A stretch of DNA of 64,000 bases from Membranipora membranacea (lineage: Eukaryota > Bryozoa > Gymnolaemata > Cheilostomatida > Membraniporidae). Shown piece by piece: positions 35,701 through 48,572 of this stretch. Position 1 is the first letter of the stretch. Each line of letters starts with the position of its first letter. Location: positions 25,038,025-25,102,024 of the forward strand of contig OU612070.1 of the NCBI GenBank assembly GCA_914767715.1. The letters run 5' to 3'. The translations under genes were made by a program, and so were the position numbers. The notes under the pieces are model-generated. The model was given only the letters and a program-made list of their open reading frames with translations. It was not told the origin of the DNA and made no database searches.

Positions 35701-38700
35701 AATACGGATGTTGATAGGCTGCCCACGGAAGATGAAGAAAAAGTGGCCTTAGAACAGATCAACGAAATATTGAGAGAGACAAAAACAAGTCTACCTGCAA
35801 CAATAGTTTTGACTCCGACACCAACCGCAACAGGAAGGAGCCAGAATTATGACTTTCAGTATGTCTTTGACTTTATGAACGATGACTATGAGCTGGAAGT
35901 TGTGGAAATGACCATGGATGACCAACTCAAACTTCTCGCAAAAGGTGAAAAAGTTTGTAGTAATTCTCCTGATTGGAGCATCTCTCGGAATATTCGCCAA
36001 AAGGAATTTCTTTATCCATTGGACAAGAACGATCAAGCAGTGATACAGGTGGTCTTTGGTGGGGAAAAACCGACCTCCGATGTATCTTACTTGAAAGTAA
36101 TGGAGAAAATACAGTCAGTTCTGAAACAATTGAAGCCAACACAGAGAGGCGTGCTTCTTGTGACACAGATCGACCCTGAAACATTTAACCTGAGCGGTGT
36201 CTATGTAGTAGAAAGCACATCAGCGTCTTATCAGTACCGTGCTGCTGAGGCAGACTACGAAACAGAGGTCTACAATCTGTTGCATGACCAATCAGCGAGG
36301 ATTAGTATTTCCAACATTACAGAAATCCAACAACTTATGCGCAACCAGCAACTTAATTACCTTGAAAAGAGAATTACAAAGAAAGTGAGTGTGAAACTCT
36401 TAATCAGTTATCAACACCACACTGAGGAGCAAATCAGAGAGGAACTTCAGGCAACGAGTAGAGTAATGAGAAACTCTGGGATCAAAGTTCCAGGTCTGAT
36501 GATAGTCGGTGGATATCTAGACGCAGAACGCAAATGGAAAAAGAAATATATATTCCAACCAGAAAAAATGCATATCAATACTGCTACAGATGTTGACCAT
36601 AGGCCGAATGGTCAACTCCCTGTAGGAGGACATGAGAATGCTAATATCATATATCTTCTGCGTACGTCACCTAGAAGAGATCTGAAGAAATTTTACACCC
36701 TAGACAAGGATAATCCTGCTGAGATGCGAAGCATAGCGAGAGCTATTCATGAGACTTATATTGAAACACAAATACCAGATCGGAGACAAACGCCGATAGA
36801 TATTGTGCGAAATGGCCCCGAGTCAAATTTATATAAGCAGGACAACGCTTATGGAGAACACTCTGATTGGATGGATGATATGTTGCACAGCAACATAATT
36901 GACAAAGTAACAGACATTGAAGTGAACTTTTCCATCATGCTACCAGAACATGAAACTATGACAGTTAACCAGAAGGAAGATGCAATCAAAGAAGTTAAAG
37001 ATTTCTTGAAAGATATCAAACTGAAAACTCCTGGCCATATCTTTGTTATGCCATCAGAAGGTCCGCTGGACTATCAGACAAAAATGATTTATAAATTTGT
37101 GCCAGCAAGGCAAACAGTGAATGTCGAGGACATTCAACAGGTCAGGGCGAAATCCCCGGAGACCAGTGATTATCAAGTGATTCTGAGAGATGATATCTCC
37201 AAACATCAATTTGAAGATATGCTTGGAAAGGCGATTTCACTCGAGAAAAGTGACGATCACATTTACCAGAAAATCAAAGATATCAACATGAGTCACACAT
37301 ACATCAGCCAAGCTGTCAATGAAGAGCTATCAGTCAAAAGTCATACAGGATCCCAGAAGCTAGGATCACACAAACGCCGTCGTAAAAGGAAGAAAAAACC
37401 AGTGACAACTGAGTTGCCTGTGAAAGCGTTAGCCACAGAGATGAAGAAAATAAGGCTGTCTAGCCCAACTCATCTTTTGCATCCTCCAAAATTGGACCAA
37501 CGCTTTCTGCAGCCAGATCGTGATGCTACAAACTACACTGTTTTAACAAACAGTCTAACACAATTACAGGAGGGTCTCACAACTGCAATGAAAGAGATAA
37601 CAGTCGAACTCCTAGACAAAGTAAGAATTGACCAACCAGGTAATTATGTTGTCAAACCAGAGTTCAGTATTGGGAAACAGCGGATAATGAGGCTCGATAT
37701 ATTCCAGACTGGAAGTGGAGAACTGCCAGGTGAATCTGGCTCAACACCAGCGGGCTTTAAGCCACAAATCATTGTACAAAGTCCAGACACCATGACCAAA
37801 CAAATAAGATTTGAATCAGCCAATGGCCTTTCCCAAGAAATGTATGAGCCCCCTAAAGGAGAACATCAAAATAATATGACTCCTGAAGTCAATGTCAGGC
37901 TTTCAGTTGTCATTAGTGAGTTAGTCTCACCCGAACATCAAAACAACATAAAAGATGACGTTGTGCGTCAACTTAGCAGGGCCAAACTACCAGAGTCAGG
38001 TCATTACCTGGTTATGCCTGAAATAGCAGGAACACAAACACAAAATGAAAGACCGCGGATTAACCTGAGCTTCTATAAAGCAGATGATGTTGATCTTGAT
38101 GACTATGTTTGTGTACAGGAACCTAAGTGGAACTCCAACGATCTGACAATCGTTGATGGTGGGAGTTCAATGATCAAAGAGATCCAGTTCAATACTATGT
38201 ACCAGCAGGATATCAAACTGGCATTGTCTATGGCTACTCCAGTCTCAATGGACTCTAGCCCCCGAACAGTAACACAGAACATTGCAAAGCGTGAACTTCA
38301 TGCCAGGCAAACGATGGAAAACATTGTAACACCTTCAACAACTGCCAAGTACATTCTGATGCATGTAGATGAAGAGATGATTGCGCCAGGAATGGAGGAT
38401 TACATAAAAGAGCAAACTATAAATCTCATTAAAAACCTGGATCAGCAACCCGGGCATTATCTGGTCAGACGAGACGTGAAACTTAGTGAGTCATCCCGAA
38501 ATCCGATTGTTACTCTTGTATTATCGACTGCCAATCAGGAGAAACGTCATCCGTCTTCACAGGGTAACATCAATATGACAAAACCAACTCAGGTTGCTTC
38601 AGAAAAGATCCTTGAGTTCAGCCAGATGGGTCCAACGGATATCCTTAAAAACTTAGCTAACTCAACACCAGTGTCAATAATGACAAATGAATTTAGTCAA

Positions 38701-41700
38701 ATAGCGGATAGCTCCTCAAATACTGATGTGCAACACCCTATAGAAGCACAAAACAATGCCACCTCGGTGAGAGCTGAAAACAATGCGCCAATATATTCAT
38801 CAGACACATTTGAAAAGGTGATAACCAAGCGGCCATCAGTCAAGAAGAGGATCAAGAGAATCAAGAGGGCCAAGACTAAAAGTCAGGTTTCTAAATTCAC
38901 CATCTTGCATGGAGCAGCGGAGACATTAGATCCTCAAAGTGAAGAGTTATGCCGTAATTTAATAGCAAAGAGGATTCAACAGGACGAATTCAAGCCTGGA
39001 GAATATCTTGTCAAGCCAGAAATTATTTCTTCAATGAAAGGACAAAAACCAGAAATAAAACTGCAATACTTCTTGGCGGACGCTGAAGATGCTGCAACTG
39101 CATTACCAGCTGATAAACCTGCATTCAGCGCAAAGAAGCTCATAGAGTTTGCGGAAAAGAATGACTCTACTGTTCAGCACCAACTGTCATCTTCTAAACC
39201 TGTAGATTTCATTCAGATTCACGTGACTGAGGTCCAGCGACAGAGAGCATCCTATATACTAGATGCTATGAACACCACAACAACAATCGAATCCTTATCT
39301 CATGATACTCAAAAGAGAGCACGATTCCTGCATGATCTTATGATAAGAATGGCGTTGAGTTTGCCGACCCCAACGTCTGATATCAAAGTTATTGTCAGGC
39401 AACCTACCAATGAAGCTAAACTACCTATAGATAACGCAGACATGAGAGCAAAAATACATAGCCTTCTCGCAGGCTTACAAATCAGGACACCTGGGACAGT
39501 TGTAGTCCAGGGAGCACAGTACTTCTTTCTGCCGGAGGATTTAACTGTGAATCCAGGAGTTCAGAAGCAAATTTACTCTGAAATGGAGGACACTGACTAC
39601 TCACTGAAAGATTACAGCATCGAGTTTGAAGATGCTGGTACAGATACAGACATGGTTCTTAAACATGGCTATATTTTAAACAGTGCAGATGCAGCAATCG
39701 CACAAGAAACATCTAGGGAAATCCATAGGAAGTACGTCAAAGTTGAGAATGCTTCAGATCTGTCTGCACCATTGGCCAGCTTATTACCAGAGGATCAGAT
39801 GAACATCGATATGCTGAATGCAATAATTGATGCAATGCCGGTGAAAGAAATCAAACTAAATATAGCCTGGAACGAGAAGCTGTGCCACTTAAGCCAACAT
39901 CTAATACAAACTTTAGCCATCAGGTGCATAGAGGATTATCCTCCCAAGGTACCAGGGACTATAGTTGTAAGTCAATCCGGGGCAACCAGTCCTGAACTGC
40001 ACTTCATAGCTCACGATGACACATTTCCAATGGGCTCCCAACAGAACTACTTCACAACTGGATCGCGCTTCACAACACAGCTACAACCAATGGACTCAGA
40101 TGCTTTCCAGACTCTACTATCAAAGGGTAAACCTTTATATACACAGGAGAGCCCTAACATTGAAGAGAATGTAGCCAGGATCCACAGAGAGTCATTTCAT
40201 GTGAAGCTCACAGATCTTGAGATAACTGACCAGCTGATAAGCTCATTGAGTCAGGAGTCCACAAAGGATAAAATTGCTCAGCTGGATCCCAGCTCTGCAC
40301 TTGAAACAGAACTCTCGATACAAGCTATAAATGAGTTATTCTCACGAGCCATAGAGAGCACTAAAAGGCCGAAGATTACTCGTGAAGAGTCTGAGATACA
40401 GAGAGAAATTAAATCTATTGTGGATAGAATTCAGCCTGTGACAGGAGGTACGCTCATTGTGAATGAAAACGAGGATGGTGAGACAACCTATGAATTTTCC
40501 ACTCTAACAAAATCAGATTTTGGTCTCAGAAAACCGTACCAGCGACATATCATTAGTGATACAGCCACCGAAGTGATGCACAGATTACAATCAGTATCTT
40601 TACCAGTGAAACCTGGTGACTACATTTCGAAGCAGATAGTCAGTGATCTTGAATCAATCGCGGAGGGAAAATGGAGACACCCCAAAGATGTGATTTTATC
40701 CGTGGTGTTGCCAGAAATGAAAGGTACATCCAAAGAAAAGGCGTTAGCTGCAGCAAAACAGTTATTAGACTCAATAGACCCGCAGTATCCTGCATTGCTA
40801 GTCCTACACCATACAGATACCAATGACAGCCATTTCAAGTTTGGCTATATGCTTGATGATGGTTTGGGGAATTACAAATTGACAGTAACCATCTCTAAGC
40901 ACGCTGAGCTAACTCAGCTTCTTGAGGAGTCAATTTATAATCAGGAAGAAATACTGCTGAATGACAACCAAGTCTACGGATTAAAATACCCACAAGTCAT
41001 GATTGCTGTGACTGTGATGATAGACGATCAAATAAAACTGAGCGGAGCGAGCATAGAAAGAGCATACAAACATGCCATCACTTCTTACCACCCATACAGA
41101 AGCGGAGTTCTCATTATGCTCGAGAGCACAGAAAAGGGAAATGATGCATTCCCTTACATTTCATTCAGATATATCTCTAAACCAGGATTGTCATACAGCA
41201 TAAGAGGGGTACCACAGCCTCCCGATGACTTGCTGAAGGTGATGATGAAGTTTTCACTACCTGTGTGCCTCGATGATCACTTCACCCAAAAGCGCATCAG
41301 GCAGATAGAAGACTCAATAGATTGTCCCGCGGAAAAACTGGAACTTATACCAATGTCAGTTTTGAACATGGGTACAGTAATTTTGTCCCCACAACAGTTG
41401 GCGACAGTTGAGAATGAAATCAGGGCAATTCTTACAGGCATGCAGCCTACAAGGCCCGCCACTATCATGGTGATGAATGATGGCAGCTACAGATATTCAT
41501 TGGATTGCACATTTGTTGACTTCGCAAACAGGAAGTCATATGCATCCACCTTACCCATCCTCAACAAAATGGCAAAGGATTTCAGACAAATGCTCAGTCT
41601 CACTGGAGGTGAAAATGACATCAAGAGAAGGTCAATAGAGTTTCAACAAGAACTGAAACAGCAAGAACTTATGAGCACGGTGATAAATAAGATGATGGAG

Positions 41701-44700
41701 ATAAAACAGGCAAAGAAACATTCACAGGTTTCAGTTGGGAGAATTTTGAAGGACTTCTCCAAGAGACTGAAAGCAGAAAAAAGAAAGTCAGTGGTTAGCA
41801 AATCTGAAAAGGAGGAGCCATTGAAAATAACCAAGTCCATATCTCAACAACCTGGCGGTGAGCACACAGCACAGAGTAAACCACAAAGGAAAGCTCATAA
41901 CTATCACATTGAGGCCCTACAAACTCCGATGCACACTAAAGTCAGAGAACTAATGGATAAAGCTATTGATGTGACGGATATCCAAAATGGATCTAACAAA
42001 GTAAGAGCAAGGCAACTAAACTTCACTTTTGAACCATTCCCGACGATAAAAGTGATCAGGAATATACCAGCTGCCGTGTTTTTATCTGCGATGGATACCA
42101 AAACAATGGAGAGGGACATTCTTAGAATACTAACAAAGATAGATCCAGCATCTTCAGCTACATTTATAGTGCATAAATCTCAGGCAGGCTTCACATATCA
42201 TTATCACATTGAGGGATCGAGCAAAAAAACTAAGATGGATTTGCAGTGTGCCGAACAGTTGACCAAGTTCAATAGGAAAGAAGAAATCATGATAGATCCC
42301 AACGAACTTCTACTGTCTGCTAAAACCATCTTCAGTGAACAGCTGAAAGAAATCATGGATCATTATGCTATTGATCCAACCATTGATGTGGTTTATGACA
42401 GTATTGACCCTACTATGAGACAGCAGGCTGCTCGAAAGAAGGCTCTGGAATTCCTAACTCACTCCAATATTAGAGTCTCCGGTGTGCTTTTCCTCACATT
42501 CAACGATAACGAACCCTGCATTTTCAGCTTTGCTGCAACCAATACCAGAATTAAGATATCAAACACCATGCAAGAAAGTCAGACAAAGGCTTTGCGATAT
42601 ACTCTAAATACAGTGCTTCATATGACTGCATATAAAGACCATTGGAGACAGGCCAGGGCTGTTACATTAGATCCAGAGAGCGGTGATTTTAAAGTACAAA
42701 TTGATGAAATGCACATGAGGAGCATAGCCATAGAGAGATTACCGTCAATCACTATACCAGTCAGTTTCGTAGACGAAGAAGAAGATGAGCAGAGCAAAGG
42801 TTTGTTCAATGACATGAAACCCTCTCTGAAGAAGATGATGGAAATGATTGATCCTCTTATGCCAGGGACATTGATAGTGTCCAAACATCCGATATTCTCG
42901 TACCAGTTTGTACCGTATAAAATCACCCAAGAAGCAGGACGGGAGAGAGTGAACTACCAGACAAACATTATCCCAGACAAGTCAGTGGGGGAAACTATGA
43001 ATGCAGTCAGTCACTGCATAGCTTTGAACCCTTATGTGCTGGAGCCTTTCCAAGCAAGGATAAACTTGAAGGAGATGGCTAAATTTGAACATAGTAATGT
43101 GATGGCCAATCAGCGATGTCAAGTTCTAATTCCGCACCACTCAGCTACAGCTGAGAGATTAGCACATGGCAGACATCAGGAGATATTGGAAAATATGTTC
43201 CAGTTATCCATTCCATATCATTGGTATGATGTATTAGTAACAAAGCCAATTGGCAGTTCGGATGCCACGCAAAGAATCAACTACCACACTTTACCATCAC
43301 TTACAACAGAGGCTAACTTCACGCCAAACTCTGTTTTACATGAGCAGTATGATGTGCAGTACCACCCGCCACCAAACCAGTGGATCATGATGGATATGGT
43401 GATTGGAGCGCATAAAGTTAATCCAGCATTGTGTAGTAGACTCGCCAAACAACATAGACCACAGCGACCAAGGTTATGCATCATTCTCAATCACTTACTA
43501 TCTGATGGGCCGCCTAATGATGATGAAAAGATAAAATTGGAGGAGGATATCTTAGCAATAGCAAATGCCAAATGCACTTCAGACTTTTGTATTATTATTG
43601 CAACTCCATACCATGACTCAAAGAGCGAGTCAGAGTACATCTACCATATAGCCGATCCGGTGAATACAGATTCGATAGATACAGATATTGCCTTATTCAA
43701 ATTTCATTCAAACAATGAGATTAAGTTCACACCAGTACCTAGTACGGCAGCCATGTTGAAACTAGTGTCATGTGGTGTTGAGGTGTCTGAGGTTGCAGAA
43801 CATTCTCGAATCACTGATTCATTTCACAAGACCCAAAATTCTCGGTGGAGAGGTACACGTGTGATTGTCAACCACAGAGGACCACACCTCAAGTCACAAG
43901 AGAAAACGATCATTGCAATGGCAGTGACCAACATCCTGAGACGGCTCGATCCACCAACAGATGGATATCTGATAGTTACTACAGCGGACCCACAGCAACA
44001 ACTTGGACCAACCACTCCAGCCTTTATCTACACACCTATGATATCACAAGATGTGACCAGTCTTAATGATATGATCCCTGACGTTTCTAAGAACATCATA
44101 ATCTCTGTTATACCCAAACTTTCCGATAGTGACATCCTGCTAGCAGCCATACAGTCAGTGAGGATTGAGTATCCAGTCACTGAACAGTCAGTGCAGGTCA
44201 TACACGAGTCGGAGAAGCTGATTACAAAGTCTAAGGATCGATATGTAGTCGTGAAAGTGATGCTTAACGAAGCATCCATTCTCAAAGGACAAGTGACCCA
44301 TGACTTCAAACAGATGTTTTCAAGGATTTGCAGCATCATTTCCAGTATCAAACCAACTAGAAGTGCTTTCCTCATCATCACACCATCAGAGTTTGTTGAC
44401 CAAAACAATTATGAGTATCACTACCTAGTAGCGGAACCTACAAGTGGTTATACCATCACACCAGCCAGCACCACATTAGCGGTGTCAGATCCAAAGGTGG
44501 TGTTTCATCCAAGGTTAGATAAAGTACGTGTTCTAGCGTGTGTTCGTCGAGGCGTACGAATAAACAAGCAGACTCAAGCAGCATATACCAAGATCAAGGC
44601 TCAAGAAGTTGAGTATGTGAAAAATCATCCTCGATCTAAAAACTACCAGACAGTCATCATTGACGTACCTCACAATACCAAGCGTCCCAGCCCACGTGAT

Positions 44701-46254
44701 ATTGAGACCATCAAGATAGCTTCAGACCGTATGATAGGATGGTTAGAACCAATTTGCAGCGGAGTACTAGTTTTAACCCCGCAGATTACTGATCAACAAC
44801 CAAAGTATGAGTATATGAATATCAGCTACACAGTTGGCTTAAACAATCACCATCTGCCAAAACTCAGTAAGCAACTAGACTTACTTTTGAAATCACGTGT
44901 CTCGAAAAGAAACAAGCCAGATGTGTCTCAATATCGCAGTTACAACCCTTACAATATTAAAGCATCACTGCTGCCAAATGCCCATGACATGATGCAACTG
45001 GTCACAAAGGCCAAATTGGTGAATGAGGTAACCCCATCAGTCCTCACAGAAGTACAACGTAGAGAGGTCATTGGGAACACACTATCCTCAGCCCAACCTA
45101 TAACTAACGACCGTCACAACCCAGTTGATATACGAGTCATTCTCAACACGCCTAAAAATGATAGAAGACTGTCTACAGGTAAATTGGAAAAGGTTGCTGA
45201 AGAAATTACAACCATCATACACTCATTAAAACCTGCTGTCCCTGGATCGCTTATTGTAACACCAACACATGGAGCAGGTCAGAGGGACTACCACTACTGT
45301 CCTGATGATCCTTTCTCTCTACATGTAGAGTCCACTTTGACTTTTGCAACAGCATTTTCGCAGGCTGAGAGAAAGGCGCCAGTTCAGGATCAAAGAGATG
45401 CAGACTATGAGTATCTGGTCAAACAAAATATCACATACAGACCCATACCGAGCGCACATGAGATGTGTCAGCTTGCTGTCACCTCTATACCTATGCAGGA
45501 CTCAGCTGAGATGATGAAGGTAACAGAAGATTTCATAAGCAGATATGGTGAACCAAAGAACCTTTCCGAAGACAACATACCATTACAGGTCATCTTCAAC
45601 CATTCAAACACAGAAGCAACTGAGAGTCATTTCAAAGAGGCTCACCTTCAAATGATGCAGCTCATTGTAAGAATAAAGACTCTCGGCCAAGGAACCCTTA
45701 TATGCACACCAAAACTGAACATATTCGCAGTCGAGGAGACACAACTGCTCTATGACTACCATTTCTCACCAGGATACTTGTTAGAAGATAGAACAAACAA
45801 GTCACAGACAAAAACAACAATAGCTGTACCTGGAAGGAGATATGATGTCGTCTACTCACCAAAACCAGCTGAACAGGACTTTAAATATGTCCTAAAAAAC
45901 AGCTGTCTCCTTGCCACTGATCCTAACAAAGCCTTTGAGAACCAAGAAAAAGTCACCAAACAAGAGAAATATGCAGCACATATATTCCAGTTTGGTGACA
46001 GCATCAATGTCAAGGTGTACTTTAATATTAGCAGCTCACAACCAATCCTGTCAGACAAGGAAATCAATGACATTCTATCAAATATCACAGGACTGCTGCA
46101 GTCAACCAAACCAACAAAGCAGTGTATTATTATAGTATCTAAGACTGCAGATGACCTGATCGAATATTACTTTCTTACCAACCCAACCACATTTATCCCG
46201 CCGCCTACCTCACCACCAGTATTTACACCGGTCCAGTTTGGAAGTCAACAATAG
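23771..46254 (+). CDS. Giant repeat protein, ~6,523 residues, N-terminally acylated type
   Basis: Exons: 23771-23933, 24293-24690, 25086-25143, 25621-25709, 26195-26237, 26645-26775, 27565-46254. Every junction is GT-AG and the phases chain cleanly to a single stop (TAG, 46,252-46,254). The protein begins MGNLLASCG: Gly2 with Ser at the sixth position after Met removal fits N-myristoylation, and the nearby Cys8 could be palmitoylated. Residues about 55-290 are low complexity (P, Q, M, S-rich) with a tyrosine cluster, EVYESVIYYYD. The rest comes from one 18.7-kb exon of about 45 diverged units. No transmembrane segment is seen. I recognise no homologous family. A membrane-anchored scaffold is a reasonable guess from architecture only. 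Partial copies lie on both sides. Confidence 0.9.
26883..26950. mobile_element. 68-bp fold-back insertion in intron 6 of the giant gene
   Basis: Arms at 26,883-26,913 and 26,920-26,950 (31 nt each, one mismatch, 6-nt loop 'gagtta') start with 'tagtctaagtgctcagacta' or its near twin. They are flanked by an exact 9-bp direct repeat 'gggtttggg' at 26,874-26,882 and 26,951-26,959. There is no coding capacity. It is a minimal inverted-repeat transposon or fold-back; the mobilising family is unknown. Confidence 0.85.
27565..46254 (+). other. Single 18.7-kb exon encoding ~45 alpha/beta-type repeat units
   Basis: Acceptor 'catgttttcag' at 27,554-27,564, then 6,229 codons with no stop. The recurring core is a hydrophobic strand of PIDVIV type, a helix of LxxIxxLLxxLxP type, the signature PxxPGTLIVTP, a YxFxYxV strand and a DYxI turn, followed by a linker with SVxI. 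Clear examples of the signature are at about 31,210 (PSQPGTLVVTS), 35,072 (PSLPGTMIVTP), 42,856 (PLMPGTLIVSK) and 45,234 (PAVPGSLIVTP). Between 34,980 and 36,390 successive units are 112-122 residues long; the overall average is near 138 because of insertions, notably at 37-39.5 kb. Four strongly basic clusters interrupt the array: about 33,530-33,570 (SRSRSRKRRKYK), 34,408-34,450 (KKKKRRKVRRSK), 37,368-37,400 (HKRRRKRKKK) and 38,836-38,880 (KKRIKRIKRAK). Two of them follow Tyr-rich motifs (VYQYYD, YEYYE). Confidence 0.85.
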
Positions 46255-46658
46255 ACAACCTCAACATCCTACCCAACAATACTGGTATGCTCGACTATTT
46301 CAGTTTGATTCCATGCTAATAGGTCATATCAATGTGTATCCCACAATGCAATTCTCTGACATTCCCAGTGAGATCAGGTTACAATAATAAATGTGACCTC
46401 AGCCTGATCTACCTGGTAACTCTAGGTTAAATTGCATTGTGGGGATTGCCGTACCAATACATAATAAATCACCCTGATTGATAGGCCTCTATGTAAAGAC
46501 GAATTAGTTCATCTTAATTGGCTACAAACACCATTTACTCGGTTTCAGGGAACTTCATAATGTAAAGTTTAGTACTTGGCTCCTTCAGCAACTACACAAT
46601 GAAGCCCGCCAAAATGGATGAGCTGGAGTTGAACCAATAATTATGTTTGTAGATAATT
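46255..46658 (+). other. 3' untranslated region of the giant gene
   Basis: Contains AATAAA at 46,386-46,391 and again at 46,463-46,468 as candidate polyadenylation signals. Segment 46,340-46,443 is a fold-back (CCCACAATGCAATT ... AATTGCATTGTGGG, with a second inner pair, agatcagg ... cctgatct). The whole region recurs after the two pseudogene copies at 47,615-48,017 and 48,170-48,572. Confidence 0.7.
46340..46443. repeat. 104-bp fold-back in the 3'UTR, present in three copies
   Basis: Terminal 14-nt perfect inverted repeat plus inner pairing. Equivalent copies lie at 47,700-47,803 (right arm mutated to ATTGCATGGCGGG) and 48,258-48,361. In RNA it would form a long hairpin surrounding the AATAAA at 46,386. 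A MITE origin is possible, but I see no clear target duplication. Confidence 0.7.
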
Positions 46659-46670
46659 TGGCTGTCTTGG

Positions 46671-48017
46671 TGATCCTTTCTCTCTACACTTTGACTCTTG
46701 CAACAGCATTTTCGCGGGCTAAGAGAAAGGCGCCAGATCAGGATCAAAACGGTGCATAATATGAGTATCTGGTCAAACAAAATATCACATACAGACCCAT
46801 ACCGAGCGCACATGAGATGTGTCAGCTTGCTGTCACCTCTATACCTATGCAGGACTCAGCTGAGATGATGAAGGTAACAGAAGATTTCATAAGCAGATAT
46901 GGTGAACCAAAGAACCTTTCCGAAGACAACATACATTTACAAGTGATCTTCAACCATTCAATCACAGACCCAGAAGCAACTGAGAGTCATTTCAAAGAGG
47001 CTCACCTTCAAATGATGCAGCTTATTGTAAGAATGAAGACTCTCGGCCAAGGAACCCTTATATGCACACCAAAACTGAACATATTTACAGTCGAAGAGGC
47101 ACAACTGCTCTATGACTACCATTTCTCACCAGGATACTTGTTAGAAGATTGAACAAACAAGTCACTGTCAAAAACAACAATATCTGTACCTGGAGGGAGA
47201 TATGAGGTGGTCTTCTCACCAAAACCAGCTGAACAGGACTTAAAATATGTCCTAAAAAACAGCTGTCTCCTTGCCACTGATCCTAACAAAGCCTCTGAGA
47301 ACCAAGAAAAAGTCACCAAACAAGAGAAAGATGCAGCACAAATATTCCAGTTTGGTGACAGTGTCAATGTCAAGATATACTTCAATATAAGAGGCTCACA
47401 ACCAATCCTGTCAGACAAGGAAATCAATGACATACTATCAAACATCACAGAACTGCTGCAGTCTACCAAACCAACAAAACAGTGTATTATCACAGTATCT
47501 AAGACTTCAGATGAATCAATTGAATATTACTTTCTTACCAACCCAACCAATTTACTCTCGCCGTCTACCTCACCGCCAATATCTACACCAGTCCAGTTTG
47601 GGAGTCAACAATAGACAACCTCAACATCCTACCCAACAATACTGGTATGCTCTACTATTTCAGTTTGATTCCATGCTTATAAGTCATATCAATGTGTATC
47701 CCACAATGCAATTCTCTGACATTCCCAGTGAGATCAGGTTACATTAATAAATGTGACCTTAGCCTGATCTACCTGGTAACTCTAGGTTAAATTGCATGGC
47801 GGGCATTGTCTACCAATACATAATCCATCACCCTGATTGATAGGCCTCTATGTACAGGCCAATTAGTACATCTTAATTGGCTACAAACACCATTTACTCA
47901 GTTTCAGGGAGCTTCATAATGTAAAGTTTAGTCCTTGGCTCCTTCAGCAACTACACAATGAAGCCCGCCAAAAATGGATGAGCTGGAGTTGAACCAGTAA
48001 TTATGTTTGTAGATAAT
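46671..48017 (+). pseudogene. Tandem duplicate B of the giant gene's 3' end
   Basis: Matches 45,305-46,658 closely, by eye in the mid-90% range, including the 3'UTR. It starts inside the last exon with no acceptor or start of its own. An 11-bp deletion near 46,695, an in-frame TAA ('ggtgcataatatgag', about 46,753) and a TGA at 47,150 (where the parent has AGA) break the frame into pieces. The open stretches 46,817-47,152 and 47,207-47,614 are relics, not genes. Confidence 0.9.
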
Positions 48018-48572
48018 GATAGAAGAGTGCCTACAGGTAAATTGGAAAAAGCTGCTGAAAACATTAAGACCATCATACACACATTAAACCTACTGTCCCT
48101 GGATCGCTCATCTTAACACCAAGACACGGAGCAGCAATATTTACACCGGGCCAGTTTGGAAGTATTCATTAGACAACCTCAACAACCTACCAAACAATAC
48201 TGGTATGCTCTTCTATTTCAGTTTGATTCCATGCTTATAAGTCATATTAATGCGTATCCCACAATGCAATTCTCTGACATTCCCAGTGAGATCAGGTTAC
48301 CATAATAAATGTGACCTTAGCCTGATCTACCTGGTAACTCTAGGTTAAATTGCATTGTGGGCATTGTCGTACCAATACATAATCCATCACCCTGATTGAT
48401 AGGCCTCTATGTACAGGCCAATTAGTACATCTTAATTGGCCACAAACACCATTAACTCAGTTTCAGGGAGCTTCATAATGTAAGATTTAGTCCTTGGCTC
48501 CTTCAGCAACTACACTATAGAGCCCGCCAAAAATGGATGAGCTGGAGATAAACCAATAATTATGTTTGTAGA
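48018..48572 (+). pseudogene. Tandem duplicate C of the giant gene's 3' end, internally deleted
   Basis: Begins with a match to 45,160 ('gatagaaga.tg.ctacagg'). After about 120 bp it jumps to the equivalent of 46,220 ('tatttacaccgg.ccagttt'), so about 950 bp is deleted. It ends with a third copy of the 3'UTR. The junctions of copies A/B and B/C both lie just after 'atgtttgtagataat'. Confidence 0.85.

Noticed and set aside
27694-46109. Many minus-strand open frames of 60-126 codons and plus-strand frames in other phases across the giant exon
   Set aside because: They are shadows of the continuous coding frame; none has its own domain, splice context or start signal.
46817-47614. Two open frames downstream of the giant gene as separate genes
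   Set aside because: They are pieces of the pseudogene copy B, separated by stops that are sense codons in the parent.
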